64,000 bases of DNA from Plotosus lineatus (Eukaryota > Chordata > Actinopteri > Siluriformes > Plotosidae). The stretch lies in the NCBI GenBank assembly GCA_024760905.1, contig CM045731.1:56184125-56248124 (forward strand), written 5' to 3'. Positions 1-10,290 of the stretch are shown here, piece by piece. The notes below the pieces were generated by a model. That model ran no database searches. It had not been told where the DNA came from and saw only the letters and a program-made list of their open reading frames with translations. The position numbers and the translations under genes were made by a program. The stretch's first letter is position 1. Every line of letters begins with the position of its first letter.

Positions 1-39
1 TAAAGTAAAATAATTGAGAAGCACTGGATTAACTGATTG

Positions 40-240
40 TCCCAAAGTTCCCCCAGATGTGAGTGTGGATGGCTAGATGGATATGTGTTGGCCCTGTGAT
101 GGTCTTTTGAGCTGTTCAGGGTGTACCCTGCCCTCACCAAAAGCCAAATGAGACAGGCTGCAGCTGGCCAGCAACCCTAATAATAAGATTAAGCAATTCT
201 GCGAATGAGTGAGTGAACGAATGAATGAGTGAATGAGTAG
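40..240 (+). mobile_element. Family A SINE, 3' tail fragment
   Basis: The stretch carries the family A tail seen elsewhere in the window: a TGTTGGCCCTGTGATGG segment, then a GGGTGTACCCTGCCCTC segment, then AACCCTAATAATAAGATTAAGC, ending in degenerate (AATG/AGTG)n. The tRNA-like head is missing, so this is a 5'-truncated or decayed copy. The first 30 bases of the window also resemble 53874-53900, which suggests another unrecognised repeat there. Confidence 0.55.
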
Positions 241-658
241 AATGCTGTAGCCTGATTTGGAAAATTGTTCTAGTGCTCAAAAGCACTTTTTAGACTACTG
301 CAGTTCAATTTTTGTAGGAGAAGCTGTTTGAAGTTCTGCTGAAAGACCGATAAAATGAATTTGTTCTTTTATGCACAAAAGACCTTTGAAGCAGCCAGAT
401 GCCACATTATGTGAAATCTTCATGACTGTCATTTTATCATCGTCATATTTTTAAGTCAGTTGTCCCCATCCAGCATCATTATGGTATTGTTCCATCGATC
501 AAATAAAGTTCTCTGGACTCACACACCAACCCAAGAATAAAGGAACGCTAGCACGCTAACAGGATTGTGGGAGTGCAGGTGTGGGACCTCACCAGAGCCC
601 TCACCACTCACTCTTCAGGTTACAGGCAGGATCACTCCCAATGACACGCACGCGAGCG

Positions 659-661
<3 letters not shown>
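241..661. other. No gene or repeat recognised
   Basis: Ordinary AT-rich sequence. Open frames here are short and none has a recognisable motif or convincing splice sites. Confidence 0.5.

Positions 662-697
<36 letters not shown>
662..697. repeat. (GT)n microsatellite
   Basis: Uninterrupted GT dinucleotides, followed by a second interrupted GT/GC-rich stretch to about 725. Reading frames across it are repeat artefacts rich in Cys-Val. Confidence 0.95.
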
Positions 698-699
<2 letters not shown>

Positions 700-1411
700 G
701 CTTGCACGGTGCGTATGTGTGTGCGTGCCCATTCTTTTAATGAACATAGTTTGGCGAGGTGAGATTGAATGCTGCTTTGGTATGCTGAACAACTTGAAAA
801 ACCTCATTGCACAAACAATGATTGCTATTCAGGTGCATTATTAATTTTTTTATTATTATGCTTTTGCTGTTTTGTTTTTATGGTTTGTGTTTGCCATTAA
901 AGCTATTTTCTTCCTGTTTGAGCTTCTCAGAAAGCTCGGATTTATTGCGAATAACTCATACATCAAAAAAATCAGTGATTTAAATGTATTAAAACATAAA
1001 ATATACCCCGGCTGCACTCAGTCATCCTTCCCTGACCCCAGTCTGGTGTCTTGTTAATGTTTTTTGTTTGAGCGTTGTATCTTCAGGACAATGACGCTCA
1101 GATGTACAATAGCTTTCTGATCATGTAGATTTGTATTTAGGAACATTTCAGGAAATTATAATTATTATTTTTTAATCACAGGCCATCCAGGAAGAGGTGT
1201 TCCTGAAGCAAAGAAGGTGTCATACTTTTTAAAATTAGCTTTAATTACTATCACATCCATCTTTAAAATACTGTTTCTGACATTTATAGCACTTAGCAAC
1301 AACTCTGGTTGCTAGGGTGATAACAACAAAGTGTATACCTTTTGTCCCTTTAGTGTGTTTCTTTATCCTGAATGGGTGCATATACTGTCCCATGTATTCA
1401 TATCTTATATA
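698..1411. other. No gene recognised
   Basis: AT-rich non-coding sequence. No coding frame longer than about 60 codons has any recognisable content. Confidence 0.5.
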
Positions 1412-1903
1412 TACACAGTGATCCCTCGCTACTTCGTGCTTCAGTGCATCGTGGGTTTTTCAAAAATATTCATAGAAAAAAAATAAATAAATAAAATAAG
1501 GCAATTAAACAAAAATAGGGAAAAGGTTAAGGAAAATGTTGCAAAATAAAGCCAATTATGCAAAAAAAAAAAAAAAAAAACCCAAACAGACAAAAACAAA
1601 CAAACAAAAAACCCCAATCCAAACCTCTCCCAACAAAACCACTTCCATTTTTATGTGAGGTGCGCACCTGAATGTGTGTGTATTTATATTGTATTTACAT
1701 CTTATGCGTTATTTTTGAATGTTTAAGTTATTATACGCATTTATAGCAATGAATATGTATTTATTTATATTATATACACATAAGATGTACATACACATCA
1801 GTCAGGGAGGTCGATCCTACTTCGCAGAAATCGGCGGTCGCAGGGGTGTCGGTCCCCATGCCGTGATATGCCTTGATATGCAGAAAGTGAGGGATCCCTG
1901 TAT
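1412..1903. mobile_element. Family P MITE (pogo/Tigger-like), complete copy
   Basis: The ends form inverted repeats: CAGTGATCCCTCGC at 1416 and, reversed at the other end, GAGGGATCCCTG ending at about 1900, both flanked by TA-rich sequence. The interior is AT-rich with poly(A) near 1561 and no transposase. CAGT-type termini next to TA fit pogo/Tigger-like mariner derivatives; the superfamily call is inference. Further copies or pieces lie at 3083-3275, 4172-4645, 20967-21482, 56930-57115, 60566-60730 and 61130-61335. Confidence 0.7.
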
Positions 1904-2471
1904 ATGTCAGTTTCACCATTGAAGAGAACCTACAAACATTATACATCTGTTAGTATTCATGTTAGCCCTGGATATGTCATCATTAAATATTAAATACTCT
2001 TTAAATATTACAGAGCGATTTAAGTCCAGGATGTGGATGGTAATTGGTGTTAATTTTATGATTCTTGTTCAAGAGTTCGATGGCCCATCTCTAATATATG
2101 TGAGGTTTGACCTCAGGTTCCTCAGGGTTCCTCAGGGTTAGCTATAGTGGCATTTACAGAGCTGGTGTGGGGTGTTTTTTTAGCTTGTTATTGCATGTAT
2201 TTTGCAATGAGATTTGTAGCTTTTATGAGTCCTAGCAATTTTAATGGTTCACTTAAAAAAGTTGGACATGCAAATATAAAACGGACAAAGTAGCACAGGA
2301 AAAGTTCCCTTTGGTGATCCTATGGAAGGAAAGTGTAGGGTGTAACGAGCTTCTTTACAGTGTTTGCAAACACAAGAATATGTGGCAAATGTGTAGCACA
2401 AACAAACTTTGATTAGTGTGATATGCTTGTAAAACTGTGTGCAGTACAAGGAGTTTCAGTATCGTTATCCT
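1904..2471. other. No gene recognised
   Basis: AT-rich sequence with a short duplicated GGTTCCTCAGGGTT motif near 2115-2138. No supported coding signal. Confidence 0.45.
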
Positions 2472-2712
2472 TTTGGGCGGTATGGCAGGGTGTAGTGATT
2501 AGCACCTCTGACTCAGGGCAAAAAGGTACTGGGTTCGAGCCCTGTATTGCGCTTCTCTGTAGAGTTTGCTACCTCGATGTGATTGTATGGTTTTCCCCTG
2601 GGTGTTTTCTCCTACAGTCCAAAGACATGCACGTTAGCCTAATTGACTGTTGTGTGTGAATGTAACTGTGAATAGATGTTTGTTCGGGAGATCAGGTTGT
2701 GCAGGAGTGTGC
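2472..2712 (+). mobile_element. Family A SINE with Pol III head
   Basis: The head reads like a tRNA gene: an A-box-like GTGTAGTGATTAGCAC, then a perfect B box GGTTCGAGCCC near 2532. It is followed by the family A body (ACAGTCCAAAGACATGCACG) and a decayed tail. It is tRNA-like in promoter only and is not a functional tRNA. Confidence 0.75.
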
Positions 2713-3082
2713 AACCCTCGCTGTCTAGATTAAAAAGATACACTGCAACAGAAACCTTAAAGGTATAAAGATAACTCAGCCTGTGCTTTATTTCCCCAGT
2801 GTAACATCGTTCTTCTTGATGATGTCGCTGGATTCTTACTTATTTCTCATGTGCAATGCCGATGCGTGACCCCCGGCCATGTGACTCTGCATTGGAAATG
2901 TGACTTGGCATGAACAGTGCGGGTACCTGTGACAGAAACTTCAGTGTCAACTCGGATTATGTGAGTACGAATTATTGTGAATTTTCTTTGCGTTTTCTTT
3001 GTGGAACTAGGTAGACAACTGGGGGGAAATGATGGTATCCAATGAGACCTCTTGAGATTTTCATTCATCAATCATTCTGTTA
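2713..3082. other. No gene recognised
   Basis: Mixed-composition sequence. A short stretch near 2936-2960 is flanked by CAG and GTGAGT like a micro-exon, but at about 25 bases and with no partner it is not supported. Confidence 0.4.
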
Positions 3083-3275
3083 TATATATAAATCCCCCTT
3101 ATTTCCCGATTAATGGGGACCAGCCCTCTCCGCGATATGCGAAAAACCGCACAATGACCCCACCCACCTATGTATTATATAAAACTCATATACAAGTTAA
3201 TTTTAAAGTGTTCTATGCATGGTAATGTCATACAGGCAACGTGTATTAATATATAAATAAATTATACACCTTAAA
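3083..3275. mobile_element. Family P MITE, left fragment
   Basis: The segment shows the family P terminal consensus (TTAATGGGGACCAG, then CGCGATATGCGAAAAACCGC). It is cut at 3275 by a second DNA transposon, and its other half appears to resume at about 4172. Confidence 0.55.
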
Positions 3276-4171
3276 CAGATGCTCCCAGACTTACGTTCAT
3301 CCGTTTTACGTTTTTTCGATTTTACTTTTTTTTTTTAAAAAAAAAAATCAAATTTTGAGTTTAGACATACCTACATAGTACGCTGACGTAATGACACTGC
3401 ATCCATTGTTTACAAACGACAGACTGAACGTGCCCCTCCTTCTTCCCAGTTCAGATATATTATATATATATATATCAGTTATACAGCGTGTTACTCTTGT
3501 GTTAAGACGTCGTCTCTGTGATCTTTGTGTTTACACTGTTTTTGTGGACTTTTGTAAACCTAAGCAAATATGGTTGGTCAGAAACGTAAGCCTACTAGCA
3601 TGGGTGCAAGCCTCATACACAGAGATGAATTAACTATCTGCTCGGATTGGCACAATCTACCATGCATACTCAGTTAAGCAAAGAGAGTTGTAAAATGAAT
3701 GAAAACCCGAATCCAGAAAAGAAAGAACTCTCCGCTCTGCTGGTAATTCACATCAGTGCAGGCTGAGTTCTAAATGAGTTCAACGGCACCCTTGCTCACT
3801 TGAAAGACCGGAAGTCAAGTATAACCCACAGCAAGTACACTACTTTCGGTTTTGAGCACCTCACATATTGTAAGCGTTGATTGTCTGTTTTAAGCTTCAT
3901 GTAAATTGACTCGGTATAAATAATTGACTTATTTGAAATTAATGTTGATATTATTTCATATATTTGATATTATTTTGCAATGTTATGTTTATAATAATTG
4001 ATTTAGGGGTGTTTTATGAGATACGGTAATGGTATTTATGGATGTAGAGTACAGTATGAGCGTCATATGTTACACGTCATACGTCATACATCACTGTAAC
4101 AACTTACGTTTACTTTCAATTTATGTTCGGCTGTCCGGAACCAATTAAAAACGTAAGTCGGGGAGCATCTG
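3276..4171. mobile_element. Second pogo-like DNA transposon remnant
   Basis: Imperfect terminal inverted repeats are visible: CAGATGCTCCCAGACTTACG at 3276 and its reverse (CGTAAGTCGGGGAGCATCTG) ending at 4171, with TA directly after the right end. Near 3569 a frame reads MVGQKRKPTSMGAS, which resembles the basic N-terminus of pogo/Tigger (CENP-B-like) transposases but soon meets stops. The element is inserted inside a family P copy, so it is younger. The TIR call is solid; the transposase similarity is weak. Confidence 0.65.
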
Positions 4172-4645
4172 TAATGACAAATCCACGGCCACGTCAAGGA
4201 GGAGAATCACTGACTGATTGTGATTGGTGATTGGGACTCGTCAGCACCTCCAGAGCCTCTGCTTTACAGTAGTATGTATCATATTAGTGTCCAAACTCAC
4301 ATTATTTTATGGCAGTCCGTAATGCACAACGATAAATCATTTTCCATTTTCACAACGCTTAATTGCGCTGTTACTGTTATGGTCTGTGCTAGTTGGCGGT
4401 GTTTAACTCTTCTCTCTGTGCATATACTGGAGAGGGAATTGACTCAGCCATCAGCGTGCTAGAGGAGCTCCATCCTCGACACTGTTTTTCACTCACCACT
4501 ATGGTGAACGCAATTTTGGGTTGTTTTTTGTTTTGTTTTTTTTTGTTTTTTTGCATGATTGGCTTTGTTTTTGTGACATTTTCCTTAACTTTTCCATCTA
4601 TTCTTCCTTAATTTTCTTATTTTTTAATTTGATGAAAATTTATAT
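4172..4645. mobile_element. Family P-related sequence, right part
   Basis: The T-rich stretch from about 4511 to 4640 matches the interior of family P copies at 21270-21420 and 61140-61290 (TTTTTGCATAATTGGC-type motif, then a CTTCCTTAATTT-type motif). It ends where RTE LINE copy 1 begins. Confidence 0.5.
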
Positions 4646-4799
4646 ACTGGATCGGTTGAGACCCGGGTTAACAACGATCGCAATCAGTGCTGTCAACCAA
4701 CAGGGTGCTGGTGGAAATTGGACTACTGTTGGTCGAAGAAGGAGAGGTCGAAGAAAGACAGGCAGAAGGTGTGTCCGTAGGCAGAGAGAGAAGAGGAAA

Positions 4800-5735
4800 A
4801 GCATGAGTCTAGGACTGAGAGTAAGGACTTTGAATGATGGAACTATGATAGGAAAAGGTAGAGAGCTGGCTGACATGATGCAGAGGAGGAAGGTGGACAT
4901 ACTGTGTGTTCAGGAGACCAGGTGGAAAGGTAGCTAGGCTAGAAGCATAGGAGCAGGATTTAAGCTGTTTTTCATGGTGTGGATGGAAAGAGAAATGGAG
5001 TAGGAGTCATCTTGAAGGAGGGATTTGTCAGGAATGTTCTACAAGTGAAAAGAATGTCAGACAGAGTGATGAGTCTCAAGTTATAAATTGAAGGTGTGAT
5101 GTTCAATGGTGTTAGTGCTTATGCCCCACAGGCAGGATGCGAGCTAGAAGAGAAGGAGAGATTCTGGAGTGAGTTAGATGAAGTGATGCAGAGTACCCCA
5201 GAGGTGAAAAAGTGGTCATTGGAGCAGACTTCAATGGACATGTTGGTGCAGGCAACAGAGGGGACGAGGAAGTGATGGGCAGGTTTAGTATCCAGGACAG
5301 GAACACAGAAGGACAGATGGTGATAGATTTTTCAAAAAGAATAGAAATGGCTGTGGTGAATACTTTCTTCCAGAAGAGACAGGAGCATAGGGTGACTTAT
5401 GAAAGCGGAGGTAGGAGAACACAGGTAGACTACATCTTGTGTTGGCATGCAATTTGAAGGAAATCAGTGACTGCAAAGTAGTAGTGGGTGAGAGTGTTGC
5501 CAAACAGCATAGGATGGTGGTGTGCAGGATGATGCTAATGGTGAGGAAGGTGAAGAAGGCAAAGGCAGAACAGAAGACAAAATGGTGGACGCTGAAAAAG
5601 GAAGAGCGTCGTGTTGTCTTCAAGGATGAGTTGAAACAGGCTTTGGGTGGTCAGGAAGTGCTTCCAGATGACTGGACAACTACAGCTAATATGATGAGGG
5701 AGACATGTAGGAGAGTTCTTGGTATGTCCTCTTGA
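4800..5735 (+). pseudogene. RTE copy 1 APE endonuclease region (broken)
   Basis: Frames in succession give CVQETRWKG (4908-4934), then GADFNGHVGAGNRGDEE (5221-5271), then QVDYILC (5425-5445), the usual order in an apurinic-endonuclease-like domain that nicks target DNA. The frame is broken after the WKG motif by an in-frame TAG (4936-4938), near 4970-5210 and again near 5455. No intact endonuclease can be made from this copy. Confidence 0.8.
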
Positions 5736-5774
5736 AGGACAGTAGATAAGGAGACTTGGTGGTGGAATGAGGAA

Positions 5775-7590
5775 GTGCAGGAGTGTGTGCAAAGGAAGAG
5801 GTTAGCTAAGAAGAAGTGTGACATTGAGAGGACCGAAGAGAGTAAACAGGAGTACAGGGAGACACAGCGTAAGGTGAAAGTAGTGGTGTCAAAGGCCAAA
5901 CAGAGGGTGTATGATGACTTGTATGCTAGGTTGGACAGTAAGGAGGGAGAAAATAATTTATACAGGTTAGCACAGCAGAGAAATAGAGATGGAAAGGATG
6001 TGCAGCAAGTTAGAGTGATAAATGACAGAGAAGGAAATTATTGATGACAGAAATGTACTGGGAAGATGGAAAGAGTACTTTGAAGAGCTGATGAATGAGG
6101 AAAATGAGAGAGAAAAGAGTAGAAGAGGTGACCACTGAGGACCAGGAAGTAGCAAATATTAGTAAAGGTAGGAGGGCATTGAAGAGGATGAAAAGTGGAA
6201 AGGCAGTTGGTCCTGTTGACATACCAGTGGAGGTGTGGCAGTGTCTAGGAGGGGTAGCAGTAGATTTTCTGACACGAACATTCAACAAGGTCTGAGAGAG
6301 TGAGCAAATGGCAGCGGAATGGAGGAGAAATGTGCTAGTGCCCATTTTTAAGAACAAGGGAAACGTGCAGAGTTGTGGCAACTACAGAGGGATAAAGTTG
6401 ATGAGCCTTACGATGAAGTTATGGGAAAGAATAGTGGTAGCTAGACTTAGGGCAGAGGTCAGCATTTATGAATAACAGTTTGGTTTCATGCTAAGAAAGA
6501 GCACCACAGATGCAGTGTTTGCTTTAAGTTAATAGAGAAGTTCAGAGAAGGCCAGAGGGAGTTGTATTGTGCCTTTGTGGATCTGGAGAAAGCATATGAC
6601 AGGGTGCTGAAAGAGGAAGTGTGGTATTGCATGAGGAAGTCTGGAGTAGCAGAGAAGTATGTTAGAGTAGTGCAGGACACGTATGAGAGATGCAAGACAG
6701 TCGTGAGGTGTGCTGTCGGTGTGACTGAAGAATTCAAGGTGGAGGTGGGACTGCATCCAGGGTCAGTTCTGAGCCCCTTCTTGTTTGCTACTGTGATGGA
6801 CAGGCTGACAGATGAGGTTAGACAAGAATCTCCATGGACTATTATGTTTGCAGATGAAATGTGATCTGTAGTGAGAGCAGAGAACAAGTGGAGGAAAATC
6901 TAGAGAGGTGGAGGTATGCCCTGGAAAGGAGAGGAATGAAGGCTAGCCTCAGAAAAACAGACTACATGTGTGTGAACGATAAGGACTCCAGAGGAATGGT
7001 GAGATTACAGGGAGCAGAGATAAAGAAGGTGGAGGATTTTAAGTATTTAGGCTCAACAATCCAGAGCAATGGAGAGTGTGGAAAAGAGGTGAAGAAGCGT
7101 GTGCAGGCTGGTTGGAATGGTTGGAGAAAAGTGTCCAGTGAAATATGTGATCGGAGAGTATCATCAAGAATGAAAGGAAAAGTGTACAAGACGGTGTTGA
7201 GGCCAGCAATGTTGTATGGTTTAGAAACAGTGGCACTGAGGAAAAGACAGCAGGCACAGCTGGAGGTAGCAGAGATTAAAATGTTGAAGTTCTCTTTGGG
7301 AGTAACGAGGATGGATAGGATCAGGAATGAGTACATCCGAAGGACAGCACATATAACAAGTTTTGGAGACAAAGTCAGAGAGGCTAGATTGAGATGGTTT
7401 TGACATGTACAGAGGAGGGATAGTGAGTATATTGGTAGTAGGATGCTGAGGTTGGAACTACCAGGCAGAAGGCCTTGGAAAAGACCAAAGAGAAGATTTA
7501 TGGATGTGGTGAAGGAGGACATGGAGGTCGTTGGAGTAAGAGTAGAAGATGCAGAGAATAGGGTGAGATGGAGGCAGATGATTCGGTTCA
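5775..7590 (+). pseudogene. RTE copy 1 linker, reverse transcriptase and C-terminus (broken)
   Basis: Recognisable blocks are GKAVGPVDIPVEVW (near 6205), CAFVDLEKAYDRV (6565-6606) and EEFKVEVGLHPGS (6730-6768), then the catalytic FAD box at about 6848. A small deletion changes the expected FADD into FADE and shifts the frame, and the next frame (6861-7403) continues ICSESREQVEENLE and later FKYLGSTIQSNG. A TGA at 7401-7403 replaces the Gly codon of RWFGHVQRR. Loss of the second catalytic Asp alone would abolish polymerase activity. Confidence 0.8.
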
Positions 7591-7592
7591 CC

Positions 7593-7608
7593 GGGCCACT
7601 GCAGGGCC

Positions 7609-7669
<61 letters not shown>

Positions 7670-7872
7670 TCTCACACCTAGGGTTGATTTAGAACAGCCA
7701 ATTAGCCTACTGTACATGTTTTGGGACTGTTGGAGGAAATTGGAGTACCCGGAGAAACCCATGAAACCATAGGGAGGACAAGTAATTTCCACACAGAAAC
7801 ACTTTTGGCAAGCCTGAGAATTGAACCCAGGACCATATTGCTGTAAGGCAGACATGCTAACCACTATACCTG
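7593..7872 (-). mobile_element. Family A SINE, antisense, with expanded (AC)n
   Basis: Read on the minus strand this has the family A order: head with GGTTAGCATGTCTGCC, the GGTTCAATTCTCAGG B-box region, the body, then TTGGCCCTGCAGTGG. A long (AC)n lies at 7609-7668, where other copies have a short CA stretch. It abuts the truncated 3' end of RTE copy 1 with no RTE tail between. Confidence 0.7.
7609..7668. repeat. (AC)n microsatellite inside SINE
   Basis: About thirty uninterrupted AC units in the family A body. On the minus strand it gives a meaningless Cys-Val run. Confidence 0.95.
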
Positions 7873-8788
7873 AATGAAGTATCGGAAAAAACACTGTCAA
7901 TGGAAAGGCGACTGTTATGTATTTATGGCAATCACTGCTGGTAGTCATGACAGTTGAGATGTATGCATTTGATAATCATGTTTTTCGGGCAAGTGCACAT
8001 TTCTCCTCTCCAACAGAAAATCCAAAAACAGGCTGCATTTGGAAATTCAGAATAGATACAGTAGTCCTAGCGACAATTCTCATGTATCAACCAGATTTTA
8101 TGTGAGACCTTGGAATTAACCAAGTTGTTTCTATTTGTAACTTGGACTAGAACCCTGAGCCTGGAGCCTTGGTGGGTCTAAACTCAAAACAGACTTATAT
8201 AAAATTAGTGCTGAGACCAGTAGCAGTCCAACACTTGAAAAGGAAGCTGTGATGTGGTGTTTAACATTGGGGTGGGTTGTCTGTTGAGCAGGTAGATAAG
8301 AACAGCAAACAAGAGTTTTTCGGAGATCCAACTCCGAGCTCAGACTGAATGTCATGAATGAATTTGACTACAGTTGGAAACGTTTATAGGAAAGTATGTT
8401 TAAAATAAATGCTTGGAATTATTGCAGTTTGACATCATACCATCTGAATGGCTCTAGAGCAAGGTAGCAAAAAAGGGAGCAGCAGATAAAAATGACGTGC
8501 GTTTCATAAACGCTGGACTGGTTTCAGACTTTTGTAGCTTTCACAAAAGAGTTTTAATTTTTCTGTTACGCAAGAGCACTTAGTCTTGAGCTTTAGGAGC
8601 TGTGCGTACTTCGCCCATGGAAATATGATTCAGGTTTTGGCTTCATAAAGCAACTTTTTCATAATGATTTCAGGATATTGTTTTTTTTTTTTTTTAAGCT
8701 GTTTGATTCGTATTACAAAGGTCATAAGGTCCTACTGTTAATGGCTATACACAGGACACATTGAATTTATAAGCCAACTGTTCAACCA
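7873..8788. other. No gene recognised
   Basis: AT-rich unique-looking sequence. This is where an upstream exon of the SARG-like gene could lie, but no frame with a good donor and family similarity was seen. Confidence 0.4.
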
Positions 8789-9117
8789 ATAGGGTGGCAC
8801 AGTGGTGTAGTGGTTAGCACTGTCATTTCATAGCATTTGCTTCTGGGTTTGAACACCATGGCTGGCAGTGGAGTTTGTATTTTGGGTTTTCTCTGGGTAC
8901 TGCGGTTTTCTCTGGATTACCGCTGGGTGCTGGGTACTGCTGTATAATTCAAAGCCCTAAATTGCCCACACGGAGGTCTGTGAATGGTTCTTTGTGTCCA
9001 TATTAGTCCTGACCTATTCAGGATGTAACCTCGCCTCTTACCTGAAATTAGCTGGGAATGGCTCCAGCTTCCTTTTGAGTCTGGTATAGATAATGGCTGG
9101 ATGGATGGATGGATGGT
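8789..9117 (+). mobile_element. Family A-like SINE
   Basis: The head GGTGGCACAGTGGTGTAGTGG contains an exact A-box match (TGGTGTAGTGG) and TTAGCAC. The B box is decayed (GGTTTGAACACC). It ends in (GGAT)n. It lies only 49 bases upstream of the first recognised exon, so the acceptor's upstream intron carries a SINE. Confidence 0.7.
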
Positions 9118-9166
9118 CAACAGTCTGATGTAAAACATTCTTTAGTTTCCTTTTTATTTGTGACAG

Positions 9167-9344
9167 AGTGACGATAGCATGGAGCATCTCTCTGCTGAGG
9201 AGCGTGCATGCCTTATGTTCCTGGAGAAAACCATTGATTCTCTGGCAGTGCAGGATGACAGCGGGATGTCAACTGATGAACCAGACCACAATCTGACAAA
9301 TAAAATGGCCCACTTTAGCTCTGTTTGCCAAGTTAATCCAAAGG
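9167..9344 (+). CDS. C1orf116-like: SARG/PROSER2-family gene, internal exon with conserved N-terminal motif
   Basis: The exon is preceded by a pyrimidine-rich tract and TGACAG (acceptor ending 9166) and ends at AAGG|GTGAGT (donor from 9345). It opens in phase 0 (AGT GAC GAT AGC ATG) and ends in phase 1. It encodes SDDSMEHLSAEERACLMFLE, followed by KTIDSLAVQDDSGMSTDEPD, closely resembling the N-terminal conserved block of vertebrate SARG (LSxEE..CLxFLEETIxSL...DSGxSTDE). The ATG at 9179 sits inside the conserved block, so translation probably starts in an upstream exon not found here. The protein is largely disordered and its molecular function is poorly known; human SARG expression is androgen-regulated. 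PROSER2 is the closest alternative. Confidence 0.75.
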
Positions 9345-10290
9345 GTGAGTGGCCATATGAGTACACATTACAAATGCTTGTAAAAGAAAATCCAGATTTA
9401 ACAAGGAAAGCTTGCCAAAATCCTTGCAGATAAAGATATACATCAGGGTTTGCCTGTGTCTTGGCTTCAATTTAGCACAGCATGCACAGCATGCCACAAA
9501 GCAATCAATGAAGACTACGTCACACCAGGAAGTAACTGGCCGTGTTACAAAAAAATCAATAAAACCTACACAAAGTTGCCAGAGAAACATTTTCAACATA
9601 AGCCTCTTATCAGCTGTAAAAGGTCCAACTGAAGTTAGACTAAGAAAAACAGATTCAATCTAGAGGGGCACTCATGTAAGTTGCAATGTACCGCCACCAC
9701 ACAGCACGGCTAATGTTGCAGCTAGGACCTCTATGGGCACTGGTTTTAATTACTCATGTGCTCATCTTACGATGTATACCTGGATATGACCAAATTAGTG
9801 GCCTCTCATTTAAACAGATTCACAAGGTAGCTGGGATTTGATCTTTTGTGGCCACTTAGGGTCAAATGTAACTGTTTCATTTAAAAGAACACAGTGTTGT
9901 TTCTTATTAGTGTAACATAGTAACATTAAGTCTATCAGCACTCATTTTGAAGTGATAAGTGCTCTATCTCCAAAAATTTGTTACCTTTTTCTGACCTTGA
10001 CCTCTGACCCTTTGATATTCCAAAATCAACCCATCTCTAGAAATATGGTAGAGCAATGTCCCCACCAAGTTTGGTGAATATCCACGCATTGGTGTGGTCA
10101 GCAACTTGACAAGCAAGCAAACAAACCAACAGATGTCCAGACAAACTTAGTTTTGTAGTCTGTGGTATAAATGATGATTACACACATTTCAAGTATTAAT
10201 TTGCACAGTTTCTCTGTTGCTATATGTTATGTAGAGATCAGCTGTTTTAACACATTTCTATATAATTTCTCTCTACTTTTTGTTTTTCAG
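9345..10290 (+). other. Intron of the SARG-like gene
   Basis: Phase-1 intron with GTGAGT donor and a TTTTTGTTTTTCAG acceptor. It contains a stretch near 9985-10110 that looks like a decayed interspersed repeat, including three TGACC[TC] half-sites at 9992-10010. Confidence 0.8.

Larger units (their letters stand above)
4646..7592 (+). mobile_element. RTE-type LINE copy 1, degenerate
   Basis: This is an almost full-length copy of the LINE also present at 15179-16278 and 17773-20899. It begins within the 5' leader (GATCGGTTGAGACCCGG) and runs through an APE-type endonuclease and a reverse transcriptase. It stops at GGCAGATGATT, just before the 3' tail, where antisense family A sequence takes over. 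RTE clade is inferred from the CFDP2/BovB-like endonuclease and the C-terminal RWFGHVQRR and GRPKRRFMD motifs. Several frameshifts and stops make it inactive. Confidence 0.85.

Noticed and set aside
2500..2600. tRNA gene from exact-looking A and B boxes at family A heads
   Set aside because: The sequence cannot fold a tRNA cloverleaf and recurs with a body and tail across the window; it is a SINE promoter.
6962..7948. Minus-strand frame of 328 codons
   Set aside because: It is the antisense of RTE copy 1 plus a CA microsatellite (Cys-Val run) and a SINE; none of its content resembles a protein family.
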